Source: Pseudoscleropodium purum (Eukaryota; Streptophyta; Bryopsida; Hypnales; Brachytheciaceae). From it: a DNA stretch of 64,000 bases. Below are positions 12,922 through 24,602 of this stretch, piece by piece; position 1 is the first letter of the stretch, and every line of letters begins with the position of its first letter. Location: assembly GCA_963969395.1 (NCBI GenBank), contig OZ017801.1, positions 14,761,611 to 14,825,610 of the forward strand, read 5' to 3'. The notes beneath the pieces were generated by a model. It had not been told where the DNA came from and did no database searches. It was given only the letters and a program-made list of their open reading frames with translations. The position numbers and the translations under genes were made by a program.

Positions 12922-15499
12922 GTAATAGATATGAAAGTTGTTTTCCATTGTAAAACACATTTTATGAATCAATCTGAGTAAGAGTTTTTCGAAATGTGTT
13001 ACACGTAAGAGAATATAAAAGAGACTATGATGAGAAGATGTTAATACCCTATACTAAATCCTAAATTGTGCTACAATGTAACAAAAAGATGTGTCATGTC
13101 CTTTTTGTCCCTCCCCCTTTCAAAAATTGAGAGCCATTGATATGTATTTCTTAAATCCCCCTACCTAATGGCATTGATCTTACAAACAACTTGGGATACA
13201 TATATGGAATATTGTACTAATATTGAATACGGATATGGGATATCATACTAGTTTAAATTGAATAAGGGTTTATTAACGGGATATTATATTGGCATGAATA
13301 TTGGATACAAATACAAATATGGGATACTGTATTGTAACAAGATACATATGTGAGATACCTTAGATTGGGGTAAATCCCATATGGAATGCCAAACTTAATA
13401 GCTTCTCAAAATTACATATATGGAGAGAAAAAAGAGGGTTTAGAAAAAAATTTAATTAAAATTAACCAAAATTATTATTCTTTAACTGAAGAGGGGAGGG
13501 AAGTTAAATGAATTTAAATTAATGTAAATTTTTTGAGCTCATTGTCATTGTGATAGTTTGTCACAATGACAATGAGCTCAAAAGATGTGGAAACTTTTCT
13601 ATAATTGTAAAACTTCAAAAAACTCAAATAACTAGATCCACACTATCTATTGTAGTCCTCTTTATCAATAAAATTAGGTGTGTTTTTAGCAATATCCACC
13701 ACTCTTGCAAGGCCATGGGAGAGCTTTTAGATTGTGCTACCAATAGCAACTCCAATTAGAGATGTCCATCAAATTAACAAGTAACAAAGTAATTGTAATA
13801 TTTTAGCTCTAATTCATAATATGTCACTACTGCTAATGTTATAACAAAGCAATAGAAAAAATTCAAAAACTATTAACCACCAACTCCACCTCAAGATACT
13901 ACATATTGATGAATGCACAAATTTTTGAGGACAAGCCACCATAACAAACGACCCCTAACTTTCTCTAGATATTCTTCTATACGCTTGAATCCTGACTTGA
14001 ATGTAACTATGATTCCAAACTATGCCTAGACATTCTGTGCATATGCAATATATTATTTAGTGACTCCAATCCATCACTCTTCACTTACAATATGGAATTC
14101 AATTAATCAAATTCACATTCTATAATGATCAATTCTCATATGAATCTATGCAATCTCAATTACAAAATATGCATCCCTCATACATAACACATAACATTGA
14201 GAACCTTGGATGGATCACTAAACCACTCAATCCTAACTCCATGTGCCAAAGGCACTACTTTCACTCCATCCATCCAATCACTTAAAGAAACTTTTAAATT
14301 CTCCATGTCAACAATTCTACATTTAACAATATGAACAATATCACTATAAAATATTCCATATGCATTTTACTACATAAACATTGTTTAGGAAACAACCAAT
14401 CCTTCCTATTCCTATATGATTGACTCCTCCTAATCCTTCACACCAACAATAACATAACTTTTTAAAACTATACCATTCCATACCACCCAATGAAATTATC
14501 CTTACAATATATACCATGTACTTAATTTATATACAACTATGTACTTCCTCTTCCAAAAACTATTGATACATCAAATCATACTTGCCACTTTAATGCACAT
14601 TCATGAATTTCTTGAAGTAGTTAAGGTAGAGCCACCCATTACTAACCAATACCCCATTGGCAATCAATAGAGGGATTGAAATTCAAGAGAAGCAATGATT
14701 AATTTCCAACCATCAACTCTTGGTTTTCCACCATCAATTCTTCCATTCTTGTCATGACACATGTGCTTGGTTTGGAGTGCCAAAGTCAACAAGTAATCTC
14801 TTAGATGAACGGTCTTGGAATAGCCTAAACATTGGAGATGGGTCTAGGCCAACTTTTGGCTTTCAAAATTCATAGTAATTTCAAGTGAAGTGATAAAATT
14901 ACCAAAATTTCCGCAACCTACATCATTTCTATCAATGCACCTCTGAAAATATTTGCTTTGCCTAACACTACTCCAGATCATGTCCATAATTGCTTATTTG
15001 ATTGGTTGTGGGTGGATCCATTATAGTACAAAATCTCCCTATTATCAAAGGCATTTGGTTTGGATGCCAGTTCTTCTTGCCCTTGAAATAAGATATGGGA
15101 ACCAAGATGAACAAACTCTTCATTTATATTAGCCATAGAATGGTTAGAATTATAGTATATATCATTAATGAGTTCTATAAGAACTTAGTAGACCCAAAAG
15201 AAAGGAATGGTGAAATGACCTAGCTAAACACATCAATTTTGATTTGTATTTTCCATCTTTTTTTAAACACATTGTCCCATTTTTCAATCAACAAAGATAA
15301 TTCTAACTTAACAACTTTCAACAACTTTAATAGTAGTAGAATGTTGGGTTACAAAGATTGAAGCTTAAGACCACAACTTTGCAAGAGTTGTTGCATAGAG
15401 ACTAGCAACTTCTCTTCCATGCATTTTGCAATTATATGACTTCTTTTTAACAATTGATCCAATGAATATATCCCATGCCTCAAATATATTGTAGGGACC
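12922..15499. other. AT-rich gene-free stretch with a perfect short hairpin
   Basis: No gene is supported. At 13531-13553 and 13561-13583 lie 23-bp perfect inverted arms (TTTTGAGCTCATTGTC and on) with a 7-base loop. The ORF at 13550-13759 starts inside that hairpin and is not credible. Confidence 0.45.
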
Positions 15500-15732
15500 C
15501 ATCTATACCTTGAATTAGTTAGTTCATTAGATATGATGAAATCTAAAAAATTGTGACTCCTTTGCTTGTGTTTTTGGCACCATTAGAAAACACTCTGCAA
15601 GGAGGGGTGCATTAACTTTGTGGTGTTTAAACCTATCGTGTAAAAGTTATAGAATTTTGAAGTTTTTGTGAATTAAAAAATTATTTTCATTTCATTTTAT
15701 TATATTGTGGCAACAACACAAGGTACACTAGT
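15500..15732. repeat. Dispersed repeat family R2, copy 3
   Basis: The most diverged of the three copies, recognised by gcaaggaggggtgcatta, a gtgtttaaacctat segment matching the 4.6-kb copy, and the terminal ggcaacaacacaaggtacac. Boundaries approximate. Confidence 0.55.
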
Positions 15733-18078
15733 CAAGACAATAGCAATGTGCTATTCAACCTCTAGATTTATGCAATGGAATCAATTTAAAAATATGGTTA
15801 CAAGATAGACATCATATGACTCAAGGCATTGAAAGACTCATCATCATGACTTTGTGGAACTTAGAAAAGGGGTTGCTTGCAAGAAAGATTGGTTGATTTT
15901 GTAGAATTTTGTCAAAAATTAGGATCTTGATGCTAGACACTATATTTTAGTACTAGAAAGAAAAGCTTTCATATCATTTTCTGGTCGTCAATTATATTGT
16001 AGATTTGTTGTACTATTAACAAGTGTCCTTCATGAGAACTAAACAATCTTTAATTGTATTCTTCTATACTATATCTCAATTTTTTTTTTTAGAAAAGGAG
16101 TGTGTTAAGGTTTTAATTTATTATAAATCTATCATTATTACTAGAAAAAACAATGAAAAATTGTTAATTTTTGAAGACTTGATGGTGATCAAATATCACC
16201 AAAAGAATGACTTCAAAACTATTTTCAATATTCAAAAGTGTACAATCCAAAGAGTCCTATTTGCACAAATATAGAGGACATAACATAATCTATTTTTAAA
16301 CATTCCTAATATTAAAAGAATCCTATCTATAGTGAATATAGACCACCTAAATTTCAACTCTTGATCATTAATTTTGGTTACTCAAAAGTACTCCAAACCA
16401 CTAAATTTTGTTTATATCAAATTAGCAAAATAGAATCTTAAATATGAAATAATTTTAAAATTTTTTTTGAAAAAATAAGGGATGTGATTATAATGTATGA
16501 AATTCAAATTCATTAGGTTCTTGCTTCAAAAAGTATAGCAAATGACAAGTCCGTTATACTATATGATATCGAAAAGGATTGGTGTTTTTTGCAAACATCC
16601 AAGGACTTTGGAATTTTAGCTTGTATGTAGATTTCAAGTTTTGGGGTGGATTCTTCTTACCATGATCCCCTAGCTTATAGCCATTTGATAGATATTATGA
16701 CTCTTTGATTGTGTCGTGCTTCTTTGGTATGGCTTGTGCATAATCTTTTGTGAAATGATCTCTTATAGCAATGCTCATTGTAGATGGTGAGACACCTATA
16801 GTATTGGGACCTCACGTTGCCATTGTTGGAAGGAAAAACAAATTAGTACCTCCCTCTCTCTTCTTGAGTTCTTGATTAATAAACAACATCTATCCCACTT
16901 GCTTGAAATTTTGCTCAAGTGCCCAATGTTGATTATTTTATATATATCTTTATAACCAAAAGATTCTAGCTAGTAATAGAGATTATTCCTTCATATTTAC
17001 CTTACACAATGCTATGTGCCTAATTATTATAGCTACGCCCCTAACAATGCTTTGCTATAGGCTTAAGTCTCATTCACTCTATTGTGTAGGATTTAAGTGC
17101 TACAATATTATTATAATATGAGAAGGCGTTGGGATTGCCTAGCCATTCTCCGGGATGTCGCCGACTTGTTGTTGCTACAAACTACCCGTACATGGTTATT
17201 TAATGTTCTTCCTCATCCTATCATTGTAACCTAGATCTTGTTGCTTTTGGGATTTTTTGAACTTGTTGATCTTCATACAGCTCATTCATTCATTTTCATT
17301 CTTCTTGTTTGTCTTCACTTATAGTAGCCGACCCATTTTTGATCACCCTCCATTTTTATGACATAGACTTTTTTTTAATGATCAATAAGAGATGAGTAGT
17401 GATTAATTATGGTACAATTTCCAATGCAGTTGTAGTACATTACTATTGATTGCAAGACTCACAATATTGCAACAAGCCCTAGGTTGATTTTGCAATCAAC
17501 CTATAGTTAGAAATAGGAAGGTCTATATCACCATTATAGGTCGAAAAGAATCTTTCACTAAAAAATTCATAGTAATTATGTTTTGTGTAATAAAATTCAC
17601 AAAAAATAAAAAATCTTTTCAAATTCTATTTTTGTATAAGGAAAAAATTATAAATTCAAAAACATGTATTTCAAATATGGCTCGTACGTCCTTCTGAGGT
17701 CCATATTAGAACTTTGATTGGGTCAAATGTATGTTTTGTCTATACATATATGGTTTCTTATACAATTAGTCAATTTAGGAGTTATATGAGGTATGTATAA
17801 TTTTTTGGGCAAAATACTAACTTCTCGATTTTCCTTCATTCCGAGTTTCGCAAGATCTTCACGATGCTAAGAACTTGATAAGGTTTCTAAATGCATTCAA
17901 GCAACTTATCTTGATGATGCCGACTAGTTTTGAAAGAATAAATGGTGTTGTGTTGCAAATGCCGACATTATGTAAAAATATGTATATTTATATTCTTTAA
18001 ATGGGTTTCAATATTTATAACATAGTAAAGAAAATGATATCAGTTGAAGTGGCTTCAAGGTGATGCCTTCTCTTTGCT
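15733..18078. other. AT-rich gene-free stretch containing an R3 repeat arm
   Basis: No gene is supported. About 16180-16620 resembles the right arm of the long-inverted-repeat family R3: it shares the caccaaaagaatga, tttgcacaaatatagaggacata and ataagggatgtgatta phrases with the copies at 22.9 and 24.2 kb, in diverged form. The rest holds nothing I recognise. Confidence 0.4.
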
Positions 18079-18086
18079 ATTATAAG

Positions 18087-18318
18087 CAGGTATGACAGGA
18101 CGGTCGGACGTCCGGGACGTTCGTACGCGGATGTTGTGTCCGTAGCGTCCGCTGACATTCGTGTCCGCCTGTCCCCCCGTCCACCCCGTCCGCCCTGTCC
18201 GCCCCGCCCGTCCGCCTTCCAATGGCGGGAGGGACGCTGCGTCCGCTGGCGTCCGTGAGGACGGACGTCCGGGTTACGGACGCTATTTTGGGGCGGACGT
18301 ACTGATTTGTCAACCCTG
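18087..18318 (+). mobile_element. hAT-like MITE family H2, copy a
   Basis: This 232-bp GC-rich element lies in AT-rich DNA. It starts CAGGTATGACAGGACG and ends TTTGTCAACCCTG, matching the family termini CAGGGTTGAC...GTCAACCCTG. It is flanked by an exact 8-bp duplication, ATTATAAG, at 18079-18086 and 18319-18326; 8-bp duplications are typical of hAT elements. The interior is full of GTCCG/CGGAC repeats and ends with the family signature CGCTATTTTGGGGCGGACG. ORFs across it are composition artefacts. Confidence 0.9.
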
Positions 18319-18326
18319 ATTATAAG

Positions 18327-21300
18327 CAACTATAAAAAGAGGGATTTTCTTGATAGCTTCATCATTTTGATATTAATTTTTTTGTTTTTCATTTGAATTA
18401 TATTATGTCAAAGTGGAGGGTTTTTTTTAGTTTCAAGATGAAGAATCTCAACTAGAGTGTGAGTTTGAATTATTTTTATCACAACTATTGGATCAACCTT
18501 AATAGCCACTGAATCTTGCATTGTTGCTTGAGCATTTACAAAATAAAGTTAAATCATCTCGACCACTGAAACAACCTTGCGTGGAAAAACCATAGCACGA
18601 GAATTTTCAATATGATGCTAGAACATTGGTGATCTTGTTGTAGGTTGAATGCGTTGGCTTGATAGCCGTGAAATTACATTCAAAGGGTGTTTTGAAGGTT
18701 TAAATGATGATCAATATTATTGCATGATTAGGCCTATTAAGGGAAGTCTTAGTTACTAACAATGATTTGAGGGGCTAATCAATCCTTTAACTAAAGCAGA
18801 TTATGCCAATTATGTCGTTGCTTTAGTCAAATGCATCTTCAAATTTTTGAAGATGGAATGATATTTTGATTGGAATTCTAATTTTTTTTACCTCTACTAG
18901 TCATATGTTGATTTATAGTTCTTCATTCTATATTTGAAGTATTTTTCTAAATTAATTTTGTGTGTATGAAGTTGTACAGGAAAAATATTTAATTAGTTTC
19001 CCTTCTAATAACTTTGTGATGATTTATCTTCTACATAGAAATATGAAATTAGTCTTATGATCAATTTTCATGACCAATGGATATTAAGGAGGCCACATGA
19101 TCAAGGTGTGGGCTGAAATCCATTTGACTTGTGTGGTTTAAGTAGAAGATAAGATGGAGGGAAAAGAAGGCACTATTCATCGTCTCTCTTGTTATTGTGA
19201 GTAAGGTCTGAAAGTTTGAAAAACCATTGTGTGTTGTATATTAAGAATTTGGAAATAAAATTTAGAGAAATTATGTATATTGGTGTGAAGTTTTTAAATT
19301 GATATCACTTATTTAATTTGGAATTGTGAATCAAAAGTCGTACTAATTTGAGTGGAGAGAGGTTTAGGGCCTTCTATCTAAAAGAGCAAAGATTTTGCTC
19401 GGCCATAAAAGATAGACAGGTCTTTTGATTTCAGTGAAATTTTGAGAGAGTGTATAAATTTGTATTGTTTTTTCATGAAAATATCCTTTATTGTATTTAG
19501 ACTTTTTACAAATGAATTGTGAGTGACAAAGCAAAGAAGGATCTACTGCCTTTTTTTTCTCAAGGCCAAAACTTTAGAAGGCTATAGGAATTGAACAAAG
19601 TTTTAGAATGAGTTGAAATTTATAGGAGAAGTAAAAAATTGGTTTTCCAAAAAGCCATTATTTATTTCATTTGGACTCTGGATGAAATAGCAATAGCAAT
19701 TTAAAGTTTGACAATGAAATAGGAGTTTGGAATTTGGAATTTGGAATTTGGAGTTTAGAAAAGTTGGAGTTTAGAAGAGTTGGAGGAAAGTTGAAGAAGA
19801 CTTTGAAAGAGACTTTGAAGATTTTCATGACAAGAAGGTTGAAAATTTGTGTGTTGTGGCTTGTAACTTGTTATTTTTAGCTTGATTTGGAGGCTTGTTG
19901 TCTTTCTATTGTTATTCCTAGTCGGTTTTTGAGGCATGTTGGTTTCAATTTTGTTTTATAAACACCGTTGTGGGTTATGTAGATATCCAATAATAACCAT
20001 GTTTTGTGTTTATGGTGATAAAATGGGATTGATCACCTACATAGTCAAACTTTTATGTCGTTCCCATTGATGAGGTACAATTGCTGATCATTGTGGGTTT
20101 GAGATTTAGGAACCAATTTTCGGACGGTCAGCTTGTGGTTTAGCTGTCTTGTTTTACTCGTTTGAAGCTATAGGATCTTATCACATACCTTAACCCTTAT
20201 ATCCATTTAAAGCCAATACATGATAGATCTACGGGTAGTAGTTTTATGGTGGTATAAAAGATTCAATGTTCAATATCAAAGGTTTGATACGACTAAGGCT
20301 TTCAATTTTTGAACTATATTAATTTAGTTGATAGATTTGTTGTGATGAGCTCATTTATATTCATCTTCTTTATTACTTTGTTGGTTATTAATAGGGTGAA
20401 TCTACAAGTGACAAGTTCACTTGTTTTTATCATCTTACAATTTTCTTCATTCTCAAGTCATTTTTGGTCGCAACCAAAATCTCTGTGATTTCTTGAGACA
20501 AAAGCTTTTTACATGATAATGATAAAACAAAAATTAAAACAATTAGAAGTTTAGAACCATCCACAACACATTGGATGACAACCACCAAGAAAACAAGCGG
20601 TAAATTTTGAAATTTGCAATGCATATATAGTGCGTAAGTCCTATAGAAATTAATGTGTGGAACATAACTAAATACATCTCTCTAAAAAAACTAAGTGATG
20701 AAATTAACCTTTAAAAGGTTGTGGCCCCCTAAGACTAAGGTGGTCACCCAAATGCTTTGATTATTGGAACAATCAGTGAATTTTTTGTTTTTACAATGAA
20801 TAGTATAGTCATCCATCAAACATTTTTTTAGCCTAGTTGTCACTTAAGGGTAAACTAGTAGAGATCAAAGATACATACACACGTCTTAAGATTCTAGATG
20901 GGTCTTCTATAAGTCTCTCTGCACAAACCATCACAAACTAGTGCCATGAGACTTGCATTTACAAGATTTGCTACAAAATCAACAACATCGTCTACAACTC
21001 TACATATTAACCTTGAAATATAGTTGATCTCTTTATAGCTAATGATTGGTTAAGCATGCCTTGATCTCATTGAAAATGAATGATTTTAATCCAATTTTGT
21101 TTTAGAGAGTTCTTTGAGTGTATATGTACTACTTGATGGTAGAACCGTAGAAAGCTTCTTATTGAGAGTTCGACTATAAGATTTCTAAACAGAAGATGCT
21201 AAATTCATATATCACAAAAGATGCCTTTCCAATGTATTTAGCAATGCCCTACTTCTTTAATTTTTTCTTTATCTAAATTTTAGCTTTTAAAATGATAATT

Positions 21301-22880
21301 TTTGAATTTGAATCTATCTTATGAAATACATTAATATTTATTAAGTCTAGTTTATATCCTAATTTGAAATATCTTGAGATTCCTAAAATTGTGTATTTAA
21401 TAACCATTTGAACTTTGGCCCTATTAATATGTTCTACCAAGATTTTAATTATAGAATGATATAGAAATTTGGTTTACACCATTATATTCTAAAACATACT
21501 TTACATCTATGGTGAAATTTTCATATCTTTGGAACTTATTTTGTATTTGATGTAAATTATCTTTGTTTTTTCTTATAAAACTTAGAATAATTTCAAATTT
21601 TCACACTAAAAGATTATGAATTTTTTGGTGTATACAAGACGTGTGGTTTAATCTTTGAAAATAAAAAAATAAAAATTCTATTAATTTTCAATGAAAAATG
21701 AAGCATCCAAGGTAGAGGACTTTGATGTTTGAGTAGATTGTTGTAGGCTTTGACATTTTAGGATTAACCTAATTGAATATGTTCATTCAAAATTTGCTAT
21801 AAGAGTTTTTTTCTTCTTTATCATAGACCTTAATTAATGTTGAACTCAAAGTTGGACTAGTTCCTAGTTAAATCTTGTAAATCTCATAGTCAAAGGTCAA
21901 TCTATAAGGGATCAATTTGGTAGGGAGTCCTGGAAGTGACACTCTTATTTCTTTGCAAAGGTAACACATAAAGTGCTATGATTGGACAATAATTTTGCCT
22001 TCACCAAACTTGTTGATGAAATTGTACTTATTCAAAGGATGAGTAAGGATTTACCAAACTCATTGAAGTTATTTAGGCACTTGCAATGACTCCCATTATT
22101 GATGGTTAGCTAATTCATAATTCTATAAGTGGTCATGTTTGTTGCTTTTGTTTCTATTTCAAAGGAAGATGGTTGACAAAAATATATTGTGAAGAAGTTT
22201 ATTTAAGACCTTTCTTGGAAACTGAGCTAATTAGAGCTACACTAGAACAAAGTCTCTCATAACGTAGCTACTTATTGAAACTTGATTTACATTGAGAATT
22301 CTATTTGTTTAAGTACAAGATTAATATCCATTTATTCACTTTTTTAGCAACTGGCATGCATTCAATTCCTTGACCTAATTATGAGTCTATCTAGTGTGTA
22401 TATGGAGGCTTGTACTTGAATTTTTGGAGGTCATGGTCTAATTTTCAATTTCCAACTATTTAAACAAATGATGGTCTGACTTGCTTTAAAACAAATGTAG
22501 AATGATATGTATACAAGAATTGACAAACCTCTCAATTTTCATGTGACTGATTTTCTCTCTCTAAATATACCAATTTTTTTAATGCCAAATGAAGAAGACT
22601 AATACAAATGGGTGAATGCAAGAAACACTAGCCGTTTTTGTTGCATTGTCTACAATACTCATGATTTTCTTAGTAGTACTATAATATTAGAAAAAAAAAT
22701 TGAAAAATATGTTTTATGTATAAACCCTTAAGGGAAAGGAACCCTAGGAAGGAAAAGCATAGAAACTTTTTTTTAAATAGGAGAACTAGAAAAGTGCAAA
22801 ATCTCATAAAAATAGGTACTTTGATGTTTTAATTTGTACAAAATAGGGAAAGCAATTTTTAAAGAAACTAAAAATTTTCA
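18327..22880. other. AT-rich gene-free stretch
   Basis: No gene, RNA gene or bounded element was recognised. A short tandem of (T)TTGGAATTTGGAA lies at 19728-19760. The ORFs here are short and featureless. Confidence 0.45.
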
Positions 22881-23345
22881 ATATGAGAAGACTTCATGAG
22901 AAATAGATTTCACCAAAAGAATGATCTTGAAATCATTTTCAATGTTTAGAATTGTGCGCACAAGGGAGCCCTATTTGCATGAATGTAGAAGACATAAAAT
23001 GATATTTTCTTAATTTTTTTTTGGTGGACACATGCCTTTCTAGTGTGGAAATAGAGCACAAAAACTTCAGCTTTAAATCAATCATTTTGGATAGTCCTTG
23101 ACAATACTAAAACCCTTTAAATTGCAAAGTGTGACAAATTAGCTAAATTTAAATTTAAGTATAAAATAATTTTTGAAAATTTATAAAAAATAAGTTATTT
23201 AATTATTGTCTAAATATCAATCTTCACAAAAAAAAATCCAAATACATTGGCTTCAATCTACAAAAGATATAGCCAAGCACAACTTAGAAACTGTAAGTGT
23301 GATACAAAATAGTACTCGTGTTTTTTGCATTCACCCAAGTACATT
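22881..23345. repeat. Family R3, isolated arm
   Basis: This AT-rich segment matches the right-hand arm of the intact R3 element next to it: caccaaaagaatgatctt, an attgcaaagtgtgacaaatt stretch, and a TGCATTCACC-like end near 23338. It looks like a half copy lying beside the complete element, with no visible second arm. Confidence 0.5.
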
Positions 23346-23427
23346 CCTATTCCAACTATAAAACAAACTTGTAAACTCTACAATATAGTCTATCAAAGTC
23401 ATTTGAAGCAACTTATAGTTCAATGAG

Positions 23428-24602
23428 GGTGATTGCAAGAAATAATTGTCCTATTTGTTGCGGGTTTTTTGGGACCGCTATAACTTTTGCTATAACTTTT
23501 GATTTTTAGGTTCAATGCCAAAAACAAAAATGCTTCCTAGATGTCTTGATTGTAATTGTATCCCTTATTTTACAGAAATTAAAAATATATATTTTATATT
23601 TAAAATTCAATTTTGTTAATTTATCACACTTTGACGTTTAGGAGTTTTAGTACTATTGAGCAATTTAAATTAATGATTTTTAGTTCAAATTTCTATGGTA
23701 TATTTTTCTAATAGGTAGACATGTTTCTACCAAAGATCATCTAAAAATATATTATTTTATAGCCTCCACAGTTGTGCAAATAGGCCTCCCTTGCATGTGC
23801 ATTTCTAAACATTAGAGATGGTTTTGACTTCATTTTTTTGGTCAAATCTCATCACCAAGAAGCAGGGTTGACAGGACGTCAGGACGCGGATGCTGTGTCT
23901 GCAGCGTCCGCTGACATTCGCGTCCTGGCGGACGCAGCGTCCGCCAGTCCCCCGTCCGCCCTGTCCGCCCGATTACGGCCGTCCGATCGACGTGCGGAAT
24001 GATATGGTCCGCACGATCTGGGCGTCCGCCTCAGGCCGTCCGCCCCATCCGTCCGCCCTGCCCCGCCCGTCCGCTTTCCGACGGCGGTCGGGACGTTGCG
24101 TCCGCTAGCGTCCGTGCGTCCGAAAAACGGACGCTATTTTGGGGCGGACGTTCAAATTCGTCAACCCTGCCAAGAAGTCCTCCCAAATGGCCAATTTTTA
24201 GTTTTGTTCAAACTTATTTTTCCTATTTTCTACAAATTAAAATGTTGGGAGATGTATTTTCTGGGACAACCAAAAAGACTATTTTGGACTTTGGTAGAAA
24301 CATATCTACCCATTAGAAAAATATACCATAGAAATTTCAACTAAAAATCATTAATTTAAATTGCTCAATAGTACAAAAAATTCCTAAATGTCAAAGTGTG
24401 ACAAATTGACAAAATTGAATTTTAAATATAAAATGTTTTTTTTTTAATTTCTGAAAAATAAGGGATACAATTACAATGAAGACATCTAGGAAGAATTTTT
24501 TTGGTTTTGGCATTGAACCTAGAAATCAAAAGTTACAATTAAAATTATAGTGGTTCCAAAAAAAATGCAACCTAGCAGTATAAGTGTTTCTTGCAATCAC
24601 CT
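23428..24602. mobile_element. Long-terminal-inverted-repeat (foldback) element R3, complete copy
   Basis: It begins GGTGATTGCAAGAAA and ends TTTCTTGCAATCACC(T). The left arm (to about 23835) and right arm (from about 24180) are roughly 400-bp imperfect inverted repeats. ATGAG flanks both sides (23423-23427 and 24603-24607). Repeat B has the uninterrupted site at about 29801 (caatgagcaaaaag), a direct empty-site comparison. The spacer is occupied by an H2 MITE. No coding capacity is seen. The superfamily is unclear. Confidence 0.75.
23863..24169 (+). mobile_element. hAT-like MITE family H2, copy b
   Basis: 307 bp, from CAGGGTTGACAGGACGTC to ATTCGTCAACCCTG, with an exact 8-bp duplication CCAAGAAG at 23855-23862 and 24170-24177. 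It is nested in the centre of the R3 element. GC-rich interior with dense GTCCG/CGGAC repeats; same orientation as copies a and c. Confidence 0.93.

Noticed and set aside
18015..18329. Arginine-rich ORFs across the GC-rich blocks at 18.1, 24.0, 31.2 and 48.7 kb
   Set aside because: They are translations of GTCCG/CGGAC repeats inside H2 MITEs and cross element borders.
19728..19760. TTTGGAA tandem as a telomeric remnant
   Set aside because: Plant telomeres are TTTAGGG repeats; this tract is short and of different unit.
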